A DNA stretch of 64,000 bases from Bauldia sp. (GTDB lineage: Bacteria > Pseudomonadota > Alphaproteobacteria > Rhizobiales > Kaistiaceae): NCBI GenBank assembly GCA_037200845.1, contig JBBCGQ010000001.1, positions 2,802,237 to 2,866,236 on the forward strand, written 5' to 3'. Shown here piece by piece: positions 26,860 through 37,103 of this stretch; position 1 is the stretch's first letter; every line of letters starts with the position of its first letter. The notes beneath the pieces were generated by a model that saw only the letters and a list, made by a program, of their open reading frames with translations, had not been told where the DNA came from and searched no databases. The position numbers and the translations under genes are program-made.

Positions 26860-28257
26860 TTACAATGCCTTGACGATGCCCTCAGTCATCTTCTTGGCGT
26901 CGCCGAGTAGCATCATCGTGTTGTCGCGATAGAACAGCGGGTTGTCGATGCCGGCGTAGCCGGACGCCAGCGACCGCTTCACGAACATCACCGTGCCCGC
27001 CTTCCACACCTGCAGCACCGGCATGCCGTAGATCGGCGAGGTCTTGTCGTCCTCCGCCGCCGGGTTGGTCACGTCGTTGGCGCCGATGACGTAGGCGACG
27101 TCGGCCTGCGCGAACTCCGAGTTGATGTCTTCCAGTTCGAAGACCTCGTCGTAGGGAACGTTCGCCTCGGCGAGCAGCACGTTCATGTGGCCCGGCATGC
27201 GGCCGGCGACCGGATGGATCGCGTACTTCACCTCGACGCCCGCGGCCTTGAGCTTGTCGGCCATCTCGCGAAGCGCATGCTGCGCCTGCGCCACCGCCAT
27301 GCCGTAGCCCGGCACGATGATGACCTTCTGCGCGTTCTTCATGATGTAGGCGGCGTCCTCGGCCGAGCCGAGCTTCACCGGCTTCTGCTCGCCGCCCTCG
27401 GCCGCAGCCGCGGTCTCGCCGCCGAAGCCGCCGAGGATGACCGAGATGAAGCTCCGGTTCATGCCCTTGCACATGATGTATGACAGGATCGCGCCCGACG
27501 AACCGACCAGCGCGCCGGTGATGATCAGCGCCGTGTTGCCGAGCGTGAAGCCGATGCCCGCCGCCGCCCAGCCCGAGTACGAGTTGAGCATCGAGATGAC
27601 CACCGGCATGTCGGCGCCGCCGATCGGCACGATGAGCAGTACGCCCAGCACCAGCGCGATGATCGTCACCAGCCAGAAGACGACGGCCGACTGCGTGAAG
27701 AAGAAGACGATGATGAACACCGCCAGCGCGACGCCGAGCCCGATATTGATGAGGTGGCGGTTGGGCAAAAGGATCGGCTTGCCCGACATGCGCCCGTCGA
27801 GCTTGAGGAACGCGATGATCGAGCCGGTGAAGGTCAGCGCGCCGATGGCGACGCCGAGCGACATCTCGATCAGGCTCTGGCCATGGATGCCGCCGCCAGC
27901 TTCCGCGATGCCGAAGGCTTCCGGCGCGTAGAGCGCCGCCGCCGCCACCATCACCGCCGCGAGACCGACCAGCGAGTGGAACGCCGCGATCAGTTGCGGC
28001 ATGGCCGTCATGGCAATGGAACGCGCGATGAACGCGCCGATGCCGCCGCCGATGGCGACGGCAAGCACGATCAGGCCGAAGCTTGCCCAGCCGGGCGCCG
28101 CGACCGCGAGCGTGGTCAGCACCGCGATCACCATGCCGGCGATGCCGAGGTAGTTGCCCTGCCGCGAGGATTCCGGATTCGACAGGCCGCGCAGCGCCTG
28201 GATGAACAGGACGCCGGAGACGAGGTAGAGAACGGCCGCGAAGTTGGCGTTGATCAT
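26860..28257 (-). CDS. pntB: NAD(P) transhydrogenase subunit beta
   Basis: The NADP(H)-binding and membrane subunit of the proton-translocating transhydrogenase, 465 aa. About nine hydrophobic segments cover residues 1-260. The soluble domain III at the C-terminus has the NADP motif VIIVPGYGMAVAQAQHA, then HPVAGRMPGHMNVLLAEANVPY and YVIGANDVTNPAA. Its start overlaps the stop of the upstream small membrane-protein gene (ATGA). The enzyme makes NADPH from NADH using the proton gradient. The operon order is aa3-subunit IV, pntAA, pntAB, small gene, pntB. Confidence 0.97.
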   Translation of the reverse strand: MINANFAAVLYLVSGVLFIQALRGLSNPESSRQGNYLGIAGMVIAVLTTLAVAAPGWASFGLIVLAVAIGGGIGAFIARSIAMTAMPQLIAAFHSLVGLAAVMVAAAALYAPEAFGIAEAGGGIHGQSLIEMSLGVAIGALTFTGSIIAFLKLDGRMSGKPILLPNRHLINIGLGVALAVFIIVFFFTQSAVVFWLVTIIALVLGVLLIVPIGGADMPVVISMLNSYSGWAAAGIGFTLGNTALIITGALVGSSGAILSYIMCKGMNRSFISVILGGFGGETAAAAEGGEQKPVKLGSAEDAAYIMKNAQKVIIVPGYGMAVAQAQHALREMADKLKAAGVEVKYAIHPVAGRMPGHMNVLLAEANVPYDEVFELEDINSEFAQADVAYVIGANDVTNPAAEDDKTSPIYGMPVLQVWKAGTVMFVKRSLASGYAGIDNPLFYRDNTMMLLGDAKKMTEGIVKAL

Positions 28258-28538
28258 TGGGTCAGCTCCGTCCGCGCGGCTTGCCGGGCGCGCATGCCGA
28301 GGCCGACTGCAATGAAGATGGCGGCGACCGCGAAGGCGGCCGCGCCGATGGTCAGGAAGGTGTCGTCGCGCGTGTCGAGGCCCTCGTAGACACAGAACGC
28401 GCCGGCAGCGATGAGCAGGATACCGAACGCCTGCAGCCGCCCGCCGAACGGCGCGATGGCCTTGCGCGCGAACAGGCCGACGTAGAGTACGGCCGCAAAG
28501 GCGACGCCGGTTACGATTTCAAACACCGCAGCGCCCAT
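28254..28538 (-). CDS. Small membrane protein inside the pnt operon, unknown
   Basis: A 94 aa very hydrophobic protein: [43 protein letters not shown] and FLTIGAAAFAVAAIFIAVGLG give three transmembrane segments, with a basic C-terminal tail (RARQAARTELTQ). It starts inside the pntAB stop (TGATG) and its stop overlaps the pntB start (ATGA), so it is tightly coupled to both. The three-gene pnt operons I know from this order have no gene here. It is not part of PntAB or PntB by sequence. It may be an accessory or assembly subunit; its function is unknown. Confidence 0.75.
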   Translation of the reverse strand: MGAAVFEIVTGVAFAAVLYVGLFARKAIAPFGGRLQAFGILLIAAGAFCVYEGLDTRDDTFLTIGAAAFAVAAIFIAVGLGMRARQAARTELTQ

Positions 28539-29044
28539 CACGAGGCCGACTTCGCCGGTGCCGGCGCCTTCTTCTTGTACATCGCCAGCATGCGCTGGGT
28601 GACGAGGAAGCCGCCGAAGATATTCACCGACGCGAGGATGAGCGCGACGAAGCCGAAGCTGCGCGCCCACCAGTGCCCGGCGCCCGCGCCTTCGACCAGT
28701 TGCACCGACACGGCGAGCAGCGCGCCGACCACGATGACCGATGAGATGGCGTTGGTCACCGACATCAGCGGCGTATGCAGCGCCGGCGTCACCGACCAGA
28801 CGACGTAGTAGCCGACGAAGATCGCCAGCACGAAGATGGCGAGGCGGAAGACGAACGGATCGATCAGGCCGCCGGTCGCGTTGTGCACGGCGACGCCGGC
28901 CGCATCCGCAAGCTGGTCGGCATAGTTCTGCGCCTGCGCGGCGGATGCCGCCGCGGCATTCGCCGCCTCTACGGCGCTCTGCGCTGCCTGGCGCGCGCCC
29001 TCGGCGGCGACGGCGGCCTGATCGGGCGTCAGCGTCTCGTTCAT
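28538..29044 (-). CDS. pntAB: NAD(P) transhydrogenase subunit alpha, membrane part
   Basis: The small membrane part of the split alpha subunit, 168 aa. The C-terminal 110 residues hold the transmembrane helices of domain II ([39 protein letters not shown], with the family [12 protein letters not shown] signature, then [22 protein letters not shown]). The first 55 residues are an Ala/Gln-rich helical extension typical of Hyphomicrobiales. The start overlaps the pntAA stop by four bases. Confidence 0.95.
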   Translation of the reverse strand: MNETLTPDQAAVAAEGARQAAQSAVEAANAAAASAAQAQNYADQLADAAGVAVHNATGGLIDPFVFRLAIFVLAIFVGYYVVWSVTPALHTPLMSVTNAISSVIVVGALLAVSVQLVEGAGAGHWWARSFGFVALILASVNIFGGFLVTQRMLAMYKKKAPAPAKSAS

Positions 29045-30180
29045 GCGGGCTTCCCTTCACCGGAAAACGCGGGGTGGACGACCTTGCCGTCGCGCGTGAG
29101 GTCGGTCGCCTTGACCAGTTCGTCGTCCCATTTGACGGCGAGCGTCTTGGTCGTCTTGTCGATCAGCGTCTCGACGAACGTGTAGAGGTTGCGCGCGTAT
29201 AGCGCCGACGCCGAGGCCGCAATCCGGCCCGGCACGTTGAGGTAGCCGACGATCTTGACGCCGTTGGTCTCGACGACCTCGCCGGGCCTGGCGCCCTCGA
29301 CGTTGCCGCCGCGCTCGACCGCGAGATCGACCAGCACCGAGCCCGGACGCATCGACGCGACCATGGCGGCAGTGACCAGCCGCGGCGCCGGACGCCCCGG
29401 AATCAGCGCCGTCGTGATGACGATGTCCTGCTTCTTGATGTGCTCGGCGGTGAGCACCGCCTGCTTCGCCTGATACTCCGCCGACATCGGCTTGGCGTAA
29501 CCGCCGGCGGTCTGCGCATTCTTGAATTCATCGTCCTCGACCGCGAGGAACTTGGCGCCGAGGCTCTCCACCTGCTCCTTGGTCGCCGGCCGCACGTCGG
29601 TCGCCGTGACGACAGCGCCGAGGCGCCGCGCGGTGGCGATCGCTTGGAGTCCCGCGACGCCGACGCCCATGACGAAGACCTTCGCCGCCGGCACCGTGCC
29701 CGCCGCCGTCATCATCATCGGCAGCGCGCGGCCGTATTCCGACGCGGCATCGACCACTGCCTGATAGCCGGCAAGATTGGCCTGCGACGACAGCACGTCC
29801 ATCGACTGGGCGCGCGTGATGCGCGGCATCAGCTCCATCGCGAAGGCCGCGACGTTGGCGGCCGCGATCGCGCGGATCTCCGCCTCGTGGCCGTACGGAT
29901 CCATGGTCGCGAAAACCAGCGCGCCGGGCTTGTAGGCGCGCACCTCGGACTCGCTCGGGCGGCGCACCTTCAGCACGATGTCGGCGTCGAGCACGGCGGT
30001 CGCCGCATCGGGCGCAATCGTTGCGCCGGCTGCCTGGTAGTCGGCGTCGGTGATGCGCGACTTCGTGCCGGCGCCGGTTTCAACCGTGACCGTGGCGCCG
30101 AGGGCCGCGAATTTCTTCACGGTCTCCGGCGTCGCGGCAACGCGCGGCTCGTCGTGTTCCGCCGGGACGGCGATCTTCAT
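29041..30180 (-). CDS. pntAA: NAD(P) transhydrogenase subunit alpha, soluble part
   Basis: The NAD(H)-binding domain I of the transhydrogenase, 379 aa, related to alanine dehydrogenase. It begins [29 protein letters not shown]; the NAD site is seen as [31 protein letters not shown], and the mobile-loop region as [29 protein letters not shown]. The ATG at 30180 gives the family start. It is the second gene of the operon, 42 bp after the aa3-subunit IV gene. Confidence 0.97.
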   Translation of the reverse strand: MKIAVPAEHDEPRVAATPETVKKFAALGATVTVETGAGTKSRITDADYQAAGATIAPDAATAVLDADIVLKVRRPSESEVRAYKPGALVFATMDPYGHEAEIRAIAAANVAAFAMELMPRITRAQSMDVLSSQANLAGYQAVVDAASEYGRALPMMMTAAGTVPAAKVFVMGVGVAGLQAIATARRLGAVVTATDVRPATKEQVESLGAKFLAVEDDEFKNAQTAGGYAKPMSAEYQAKQAVLTAEHIKKQDIVITTALIPGRPAPRLVTAAMVASMRPGSVLVDLAVERGGNVEGARPGEVVETNGVKIVGYLNVPGRIAASASALYARNLYTFVETLIDKTTKTLAVKWDDELVKATDLTRDGKVVHPAFSGEGKPA

Positions 30181-30222
30181 GGACAGGTCCTCGAAAGCCG
30201 GCGGCGAACCGCCGGACGGGCG

Positions 30223-30375
30223 CTAGAAGGCGACGGCGAACAGGAACGCCACGATGACCGCGACGACGATGGTTCCCCACTTGGTGAGCGTGAGGAAGCC
30301 GCGGTAGGTCCGCTCGTGGTCCGCGACATCGACGATGCCGCCCAGCTCGACGGCGCTTTGCGCGTGATCAGCCAT
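30223..30375 (-). CDS. aa3-type cytochrome c oxidase subunit IV-like protein
   Basis: A 50 aa single-pass protein too short for most gene finders. It starts MADHAQSAVELGGIVDVADHERTY, then RGFLTLTKWGTIVVAVIVA and FLFAVAF: a soluble N-terminus with the DxxxHxxTYxGFxxLTKW signature of the bacterial aa3 subunit IV family (PF07835) and one C-terminal transmembrane helix. In Hyphomicrobiales this gene commonly precedes pntAA although no oxidase genes are near, so its role here may be in the transhydrogenase or respiratory membrane rather than in the oxidase. It is the first gene of the operon. Confidence 0.88.
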   Translation of the reverse strand: MADHAQSAVELGGIVDVADHERTYRGFLTLTKWGTIVVAVIVAFLFAVAF

Positions 30376-30409
30376 AGAATCTCGTTCCTTCGCCCGGAAA
30401 AGCCGCCGC

Positions 30410-30437
30410 TTTATAGCAAACGGCGGCCCCCGGGCAA
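30410..30437 (-). promoter_or_regulatory. Promoter for the pnt operon
   Basis: On the minus strand TTGCCC (30437-30432), a 16-base spacer and TATAAA (30415-30410), 35 bases before the start of the subunit IV gene. A GCCGCCG/CGGCGGC inverted repeat straddles the -10. Confidence 0.6.
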
Positions 30438-30461
30438 CAATGGCCTAAGGTCGCGGCACGC

Positions 30462-30848
30462 TTAAGTTTTCGGCAGATTGTCGCGTATCCAGCGTGTCAG
30501 GCCTTCCTCGGACACGCTGCCGGCGGCGAGGTCGAGAATCATGGCGGTGGCCACAGCCGAGGGTACGTCGAAGTCGATTCCGTTCAGCCCAAGAAAAACG
30601 ATGATCGATGCGAAAGCGACGCGCTTGTTGCCATCAACAAACGGATGATTTCGCGCAATCCCGAAGCCGTATGCGGCAGCAAGCTCAGCCAGATCCTCCG
30701 AACCATAAGCGTGTTTGTTGATCGGCCTTGCGAGGGCCGACTCCAGCAATCCGCGGTCACGAAGGCCATCGGCGCCGCCAAATAGCGCCAGTTGCTCGGT
30801 GTGGACGTCAAGCGCGAGGTCGATATCGAGCCAAACAGGCTCGATCAT
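30462..30848 (-). CDS. doc: Doc-type (death-on-curing) toxin
   Basis: A 128 aa Fic-fold toxin. The catalytic motif HPFVDGNKR is intact (about residues 68-76) and has the Doc form with K before R, as in phosphate-transferring Doc enzymes that use ATP to phosphorylate EF-Tu. Flanking segments are typical (DRGLLESALARP, ELAAAYGFGIARNHPF, FLGLNGIDFDV). The start overlaps the antitoxin stop by four bases (ATGA), antitoxin first. The partner is an AbrB/MazE-type protein, not Phd. Confidence 0.92.
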   Translation of the reverse strand: MIEPVWLDIDLALDVHTEQLALFGGADGLRDRGLLESALARPINKHAYGSEDLAELAAAYGFGIARNHPFVDGNKRVAFASIIVFLGLNGIDFDVPSAVATAMILDLAAGSVSEEGLTRWIRDNLPKT

Positions 30849-31105
30849 TTCGCGAGCGCTTTGAAGGTGTCGGCGTACCGGCTGAAAGCACGCCGGGCGA
30901 TCTCCATGCCCTTCGCGTGCACCGGATCGTATGGACTGAGCTTCAGGCCGCGCTCGGTCTGTTCGATGACATGGAGCTTGTCGCCGACTTGGAGCTTCAG
31001 GCGGGCCAGGATTTCCTTCGGCAAGATAACGCCTACCGAATTCCCGATCTTCCGGACCTGCACAACCGCTCCGGCAATCTCGACGTCACTGACTTTCTCG
31101 TTCAT
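30845..31105 (-). CDS. AbrB/MazE-type antitoxin
   Basis: An 86 aa antitoxin. The SpoVT/AbrB swapped-hairpin DNA-binding domain covers about residues 12-55 (VVQVRKIGNSVGVILPKEILARLKLQVGDKLHVIE, with the GNSxGVxxPKE signature). The C-terminal ~30 residues (VHAKGMEIARRAFSRYADTFKALAK) form the helix expected to bind and block the toxin. It is paired with a Doc toxin. Two palindromes at 31118-31155, right before its start, are the likely operators for autorepression. Confidence 0.92.
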   Translation of the reverse strand: MNEKVSDVEIAGAVVQVRKIGNSVGVILPKEILARLKLQVGDKLHVIEQTERGLKLSPYDPVHAKGMEIARRAFSRYADTFKALAK

Positions 31106-31117
31106 GACACGTCTCCG

Positions 31118-31155
31118 TTATACATTCCGTATAACACGCGTTATACAGAATGTAA
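31118..31155. promoter_or_regulatory. Operator palindromes of the toxin-antitoxin operon
   Basis: TTATAC-ATTCC-GTATAA (31118-31134) is a perfect inverted repeat. TTATACAGAATGTAA (31141-31155) is a related, imperfect one. The tandem AT-rich palindromes overlap the expected promoter of the antitoxin gene (start at 31105). Confidence 0.7.
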
Positions 31156-31160
31156 AACGC

Positions 31161-31328
31161 CTACCGCATTCCCGCCAGCACGAGAATCCCGCCGAGCAGC
31201 ACGACGACCAGCAGCAGCGGGATGAACAGTACGAACATCAGCACCGCGCCGAGCACGGCGAACAGCGTGTGCCAGAAGCCGATCTGCGCGATCAGCAGGA
31301 TGAGAAGCACGAAGAAGACGAAGCGCAT
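31161..31328 (-). CDS. Small hydrophobic membrane protein, unknown
   Basis: A 55 aa protein that is almost all membrane: MRFVFFVLLILLIAQIGFW, then a short turn (HTLFAVLGA) and FVLFIPLLLVVVLLGGILVLAG, giving two transmembrane segments. GGAGGGGATACGGAA before the ATG at 31328 is a strong ribosome site. It lies between the pepF start region's downstream end and the toxin-antitoxin operator, in the same direction as both. I do not recognise a family. Confidence 0.65.
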   Translation of the reverse strand: MRFVFFVLLILLIAQIGFWHTLFAVLGAVLMFVLFIPLLLVVVLLGGILVLAGMR

Positions 31329-31403
31329 TTCCGTATCCCCTCCAGCGGGACGCGAGTGATGTAGTGACCCGCAACCCTCGCACAAGAAGAAATCGGCCCT
31401 CGT

Positions 31404-33224
31404 TCAGCCGACCGGCGGGTCGCCCTCCATCGTCTCGAGCTCGACGATCAGCCGCTCGATGACGCCGAGCCCGCGATCCCAGAATCCCGGATCGGTGGCA
31501 TCGAGTCCGAACGGCGCCAGCAGCTCCTTGTGATGCTTCGTGCCGCCGGCCTTGAGCATCGCGAAATATTTCTCCTGGAAGCCGGAGGCCGCTTCCTCGT
31601 AGACGGCATAGAGCGAGTTCACCAGACAGTCGCCGAAGGCGTACGCGTAGACGTAGAACGGCGAGTGGATGAAGTGCGGGATGTAGCTCCAGAACGTCTC
31701 GTAGCCGGGATGCAGCTTGATCGCCGGACCGAGACTCTCCGACTGCACGCCCATCCAGATCTCGCCGATGCGCTCCGACGTCAGTTCCCCTTCCCGCCGC
31801 TCGATGTGCAGCTTGCGCTCGAAGGAATAGAACGCGATCTGCCGCACGACCGTATTGATCATGTCCTCGACCTTGGCGGCGATCATCGCGCGCCGCTCGG
31901 ACCTGTCCGTCGTCTCCTTGAGCAGCGCACGGAAGGTGAGCATCTCGCCGAACACGCTCGCCGTCTCGGCAAGCGTCAGCGGCGTCGAGGCCATCAGCGC
32001 GCCCTGGTCGGCGGCGAGCACCTGATGGACGCCGTGGCCGAGCTCGTGCGCCAGCGTCATCACATCGCGTGTCTTGCCCTGGTAGTTGAGCAGCACGTAC
32101 GGATGCGCCGACGGCACCGTCGGATGGGCAAAGGCACCCGGCGCCTTGCCCGGGCGGACCGGCGCATCGATCCAGCGCTCGTCGAAGAAGCGCGCGGCGA
32201 TGGTCGCCATCTCCGGTGCGAACTGGCCGTAGGCATCGAGCACGGTGGCGCGGGCCTCGGCGAAAGGGATGGTCTCGCTCGCCACGTCGGGCAGCGGCGC
32301 GTTGCGGTCCCAATAGTCGAGGCTGTCGCGCCCGAACCACTTGGCCTTGAGCTTGTAGTAGCGGTGCGACAGGCGCGGATACGCCGCCTGCACCGCCGCG
32401 ACCAGTGCATCGACCACCTCCGGCTCGACGCGGTTCGAAAGATGCCGCGCCGCCGCAACGTCCTTGAAGCCGCGCCAGCGGTCGGAGATTTCCTTGTCCT
32501 TGGCGAGCGTGTTGGTGACGTGCGCGAAGAGGCGAATGTTCTTCTTGAACGTATCGCCCAGCGCCTCGGCCGCCGCTTTACGCTTGGCGCCATCGACGTC
32601 CTGCAGAAGATTGAGCATCGGCTCGATCGCCAGTTCCTTGCCGCCGATGGTGAAGCGCAAGGCCGCCATCGTGTCGTCGAACAGCCGGTTCCACGCGCCG
32701 CGCGCCGTCACCGATTTCTCGTGGAAGAGAAGCTCGACGCGGTCCTCGAGCTGGTATGGCTTCTCGGCGCGCACGTCGTCGATCCACGGCTTGTAGTGGC
32801 CGAGCGCCGGATCCTTCAGCGCGGCGGCAAGCTGGTCGTCGGGAATGCGGTTGAGCTCCAGCGCGAAGAACAAGAGATGCGAAGAGGCGAGCGTGATCTT
32901 CTCCTGCACGTCGCCGTAAAACTTGGATCGCTTCGGGTCGCTCGTGTCGCCGGCATGCACCAGCCCGGCGAACGAAACGATCCGCCCGAGCAGCTCCTCG
33001 AGCTCCTCGTAGGCGACCACCGCCTCGGACAGCGCCTTCCCGGCACCGCCACCCGAAGCCGCCTGCACCAGCTTGCCCTTGAACCGCGTCTCAAAATCCT
33101 GTGAGCGCGTCTCTGCAAGCTTCAGGTCGCGGACCAGCGCCGGGTCTTCGAGCCCGACGTAGAGATCGTCGAGGTTCCACTCCGGCAGCGGGCCGAGATC
33201 GACGGCGGTGTTGGTCGTGGCCAT
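31404..33224 (-). CDS. pepF: M3-family oligoendopeptidase F
   Basis: A cytoplasmic zinc metallopeptidase that cleaves short peptides, 606 aa, the family length. The zinc site is intact: LAHELGHGVHQVLA (HEXXH) with the downstream glutamate in TLAETASVFGEML. The N-terminal PepF domain (LPEWNLDDLYVGLEDPAL) and the substrate-gating segment HPGYETFWSYIPHFIHSPFYVYAYAFGD are typical. The ATG at 33224 is right before the family start. A GCGGATAT-N7-ATATCCGC palindrome at 33251-33273 precedes it. Confidence 0.95.
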   Translation of the reverse strand: MATTNTAVDLGPLPEWNLDDLYVGLEDPALVRDLKLAETRSQDFETRFKGKLVQAASGGGAGKALSEAVVAYEELEELLGRIVSFAGLVHAGDTSDPKRSKFYGDVQEKITLASSHLLFFALELNRIPDDQLAAALKDPALGHYKPWIDDVRAEKPYQLEDRVELLFHEKSVTARGAWNRLFDDTMAALRFTIGGKELAIEPMLNLLQDVDGAKRKAAAEALGDTFKKNIRLFAHVTNTLAKDKEISDRWRGFKDVAAARHLSNRVEPEVVDALVAAVQAAYPRLSHRYYKLKAKWFGRDSLDYWDRNAPLPDVASETIPFAEARATVLDAYGQFAPEMATIAARFFDERWIDAPVRPGKAPGAFAHPTVPSAHPYVLLNYQGKTRDVMTLAHELGHGVHQVLAADQGALMASTPLTLAETASVFGEMLTFRALLKETTDRSERRAMIAAKVEDMINTVVRQIAFYSFERKLHIERREGELTSERIGEIWMGVQSESLGPAIKLHPGYETFWSYIPHFIHSPFYVYAYAFGDCLVNSLYAVYEEAASGFQEKYFAMLKAGGTKHHKELLAPFGLDATDPGFWDRGLGVIERLIVELETMEGDPPVG

Positions 33225-33250
33225 GGGATAAAGACTCGAGCGTTAAGCGA

Positions 33251-33273
33251 GCGGATATCGCAGCTATATCCGC
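33251..33273. promoter_or_regulatory. Perfect palindrome upstream of pepF
   Basis: GCGGATAT-CGCAGCT-ATATCCGC, an 8 bp perfect inverted repeat with a 7 bp centre, 27 bases before the pepF start on the minus strand. It could be an operator or a leader hairpin. Confidence 0.45.
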
Positions 33274-33400
33274 CCGTTGTTTTCGGGGTGTGGACGTTAA
33301 CCGTTCCAATACGGCGCGATGGCGGCATGCCGCAAGTCCGCGCATAGGAGAGTGGTCGCCGCGCAACAGTCCCGAATTGGTTGGGGACAAGCCCGCCGGG

Positions 33401-33415
33401 TTAAGCGCCGATTAA
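33401..33415. promoter_or_regulatory. CtrA-binding site (TTAA-N7-TTAAC)
   Basis: TTAA-GCGCCGA-TTAA, followed by C, a perfect match to the CtrA consensus TTAA-N7-TTAAC. It lies 55 bp before the ATG of the sigma-54-type regulator at 33471. A TTAACC half-site lies at 33297-33302. Confidence 0.7.
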
Positions 33416-33470
33416 CTGGCGGCCCAGAGTATCGCCGTCACATGTGCCGCTCCGGGACGCCTCCGCGCTG

Positions 33471-34988
<1,518 letters not shown>

Positions 34989-35101
34989 CCGGTCAATTCC
35001 GCTTGAAGCTCGGCTTTCCTGCTTGAATTGGGGCAGTCTTTGCCCTCTTTTCACGAAAATCGCCGACCATCCCGCGACCCAAATTTCGAGGGCACGCCGC
35101 T

Positions 35102-36835
35102 ATGATTCTCCGCGCACTTTCCGTAGCCCTCGCGGGCGTCTCGGTGATGGCGATCGCCGCTGCCTCGGCGGCGCCGCTCGATCCGCCCCGCCCCGCCGCA
35201 CCGATCCTCGGCCTGCCGAAGCCTGCGCTCGCCAAACCGAAGCCCGCCGCCGTCGCGGTCGCCAAGCCCAAGCCGGCCGCGCCTGACGTTCTGCTCGCCT
35301 CCCAGTTCCCGATCTACGACAGCATCCTCGACCCGGAGACGGCAGCGATTCGCGCCGCGCTGGTCAGCGCCGGCACGCAGGGCAGCTTCCTCGACAAGCG
35401 CGATGCGGCGGCTGTGGCCGAGTTCTACGCCGAGCGCGGCTTCACCTCGCTGTGGACTGCCGGCGGCAAGCTGACGCCGCAGGCGCTGTCGATCATTGCC
35501 GCTATCCGGCAGGCCGCCGGCGAAGGCCTCGACCCGGCGAACTACAATCTGCCGATGATGCAGTTGGGTGCTGCGCAGCCGGCCCCGGCCGACAAGCTCG
35601 CCGCAGCCGACGTGCAGCTTTCCGACGCCATCGTCACCTACGCCCGCCACCTGCACTCAGGCCAGCTCGATCCCGGCGCGGTCAGCGAAAACTTCGACTA
35701 CGCCCCGCACCTGCTCGACCCGCTCGCCGTGCTGACGACGATGACGGCCGCTGCCGATCCGCTCGCGACGTTCACGGCGTACGATCCCAAGCACGTGGAA
35801 TTCGCGGCGCTGAAGGCAGAGCTCGATCAGGTCCGCAACCAGCCGCTCGACATTCCGATCCAGGTGCCGGACGGCGCCACGTTGAAGCTTGGCGTCAAGG
35901 ATCCGCGCGTCGTCATCCTGCGCGCCCGCCTCAAGGTGACCGACCCGACCGACGATCTCCAGCTTTACGACAAGTCGGTCGTCGAGGCGGTGAAGGCTTT
36001 CCAGACCTCGAAGGGCATCAAGGCCGATGGCGCCGCCGGCAAGGGCACGGTCGCCGCGATGAACACGCCGCCGCCCGATCCGGTTTCGACCATTCTGGTC
36101 AACATGGAGCGCTGGCGCTGGATGCCGGAGGATCTCGGGCCGTTCTACGTCCGCGTGAACATCCCGAACTTCAACCTCGACATCTACCGCGGCGGCAAGA
36201 TCAGCTACACGACGCGCATCGTTGTCGGCCAGACCGACAAGCAGACGCCCGTGTTCTCCGACGAGATCGAGACGGCCGTGGTCAACCCGACCTGGAACGT
36301 CCCGGCCTCGATCGCGGTCAAGGAGATGCTGCCCAAGCTGCAGGCCGGCGGTGGCGGCGCGCTTCGCGGCTACCAGGTGTTCGCCAATCTCGACGGCAGC
36401 TTCCGGCCGGTCGACCCGACCCAGATCGACTGGTCGACGATCGACATGCGCCGCGTCCAGATCAAGCAGCCGCCGGGCGACGACAATGCCCTGGGCTCGA
36501 TCAAGTTCCTGTTCCCGAACCCCTACGCCGTCTACCTGCACGACACGCCGTCGAAGAGCTTCTTTGCCCGCGACTACCGCGCGCTGAGCCACGGCTGCAT
36601 GCGCGTGCAGAACCCGTGGGACTTCGCCGCCGCCCTCCTCCAGGACGACCCGAACGTCTCGGTTTCGCAGTTGAAGTCGCTGGTCGGCGGCAAGGAAACC
36701 TCGGTCGCCCTCACCCACCACATCCCGGTCAACATCACGTACTTCACGGCCTGGATCGACGACGCCGGCACGCTCCAGATGCGCAACGACGTCTACGGCC
36801 ACGACAAGCACATGAAGCAGATGATGGGTCTTTGA
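35102..36835 (+). CDS. L,D-transpeptidase (YcbB/LdtD-like)
   Basis: A periplasmic enzyme that makes 3-3 peptidoglycan cross-links, 577 aa. A signal peptide (MILRALSVALAGVSVMAIAAASAA) and a Pro/Ala/Lys-rich stretch come first, then the N-terminal scaffold (FYAERGFTSLWTAGGKLTPQAL), a PG_binding_1 domain (VVEAVKAFQTSKGIKADGAAGKGTVAAM) and the YkuD catalytic domain with the SHGCMRVQ motif, where the cysteine is the nucleophile. The lid region KTPxF-like segment is DKQTPVFSDEIETAVVNPTWNVP. The length matches the YcbB group. A MepK-like protein is encoded next. Confidence 0.93.
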   Translation: MILRALSVALAGVSVMAIAAASAAPLDPPRPAAPILGLPKPALAKPKPAAVAVAKPKPAAPDVLLASQFPIYDSILDPETAAIRAALVSAGTQGSFLDKRDAAAVAEFYAERGFTSLWTAGGKLTPQALSIIAAIRQAAGEGLDPANYNLPMMQLGAAQPAPADKLAAADVQLSDAIVTYARHLHSGQLDPGAVSENFDYAPHLLDPLAVLTTMTAAADPLATFTAYDPKHVEFAALKAELDQVRNQPLDIPIQVPDGATLKLGVKDPRVVILRARLKVTDPTDDLQLYDKSVVEAVKAFQTSKGIKADGAAGKGTVAAMNTPPPDPVSTILVNMERWRWMPEDLGPFYVRVNIPNFNLDIYRGGKISYTTRIVVGQTDKQTPVFSDEIETAVVNPTWNVPASIAVKEMLPKLQAGGGGALRGYQVFANLDGSFRPVDPTQIDWSTIDMRRVQIKQPPGDDNALGSIKFLFPNPYAVYLHDTPSKSFFARDYRALSHGCMRVQNPWDFAAALLQDDPNVSVSQLKSLVGGKETSVALTHHIPVNITYFTAWIDDAGTLQMRNDVYGHDKHMKQMMGL

Positions 36836-37022
36836 GGGCTTGGTTAATCCCTCAAAGGCGCAGGAAAGGCCGGAAGATTCGGTGGAAACCCGAATAGCTC
36901 CCGGACCTTATTGAGAAAATCGCTTCCCGAATCAGCCTTCTATTTGCCATCATCCGTCCTTATTCGGCGGTCTCCCTGATATTTAAGGCAGGGGAGCGCG
37001 CTGCGGCGGGCGTAGGGAGTTG

Positions 37023-37038
37023 GTAAAGGAGCGTTAAC
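37023..37038. promoter_or_regulatory. Near-consensus CtrA-type site before the DUF882 gene
   Basis: GTAA-AGGAGCG-TTAAC, one mismatch from TTAA-N7-TTAAC, about 66 bp before the TTG start at 37104. The second half-site with C is perfect. Confidence 0.4.
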
Positions 37039-37103
37039 CTAGCGCTCCGACAATACGGGTTCCTGTGGGCGTGGGCGGTTCGGGTTAGGGGACGGCGGGT
37101 ATA

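Noticed and set aside
33444-33470. GTG start at 33444 for the sigma-54 regulator
   Set aside because: It would add nine residues before the receiver domain and run close to the CtrA box. The ATG at 33471 places ILIADDDP at the normal distance from the start.
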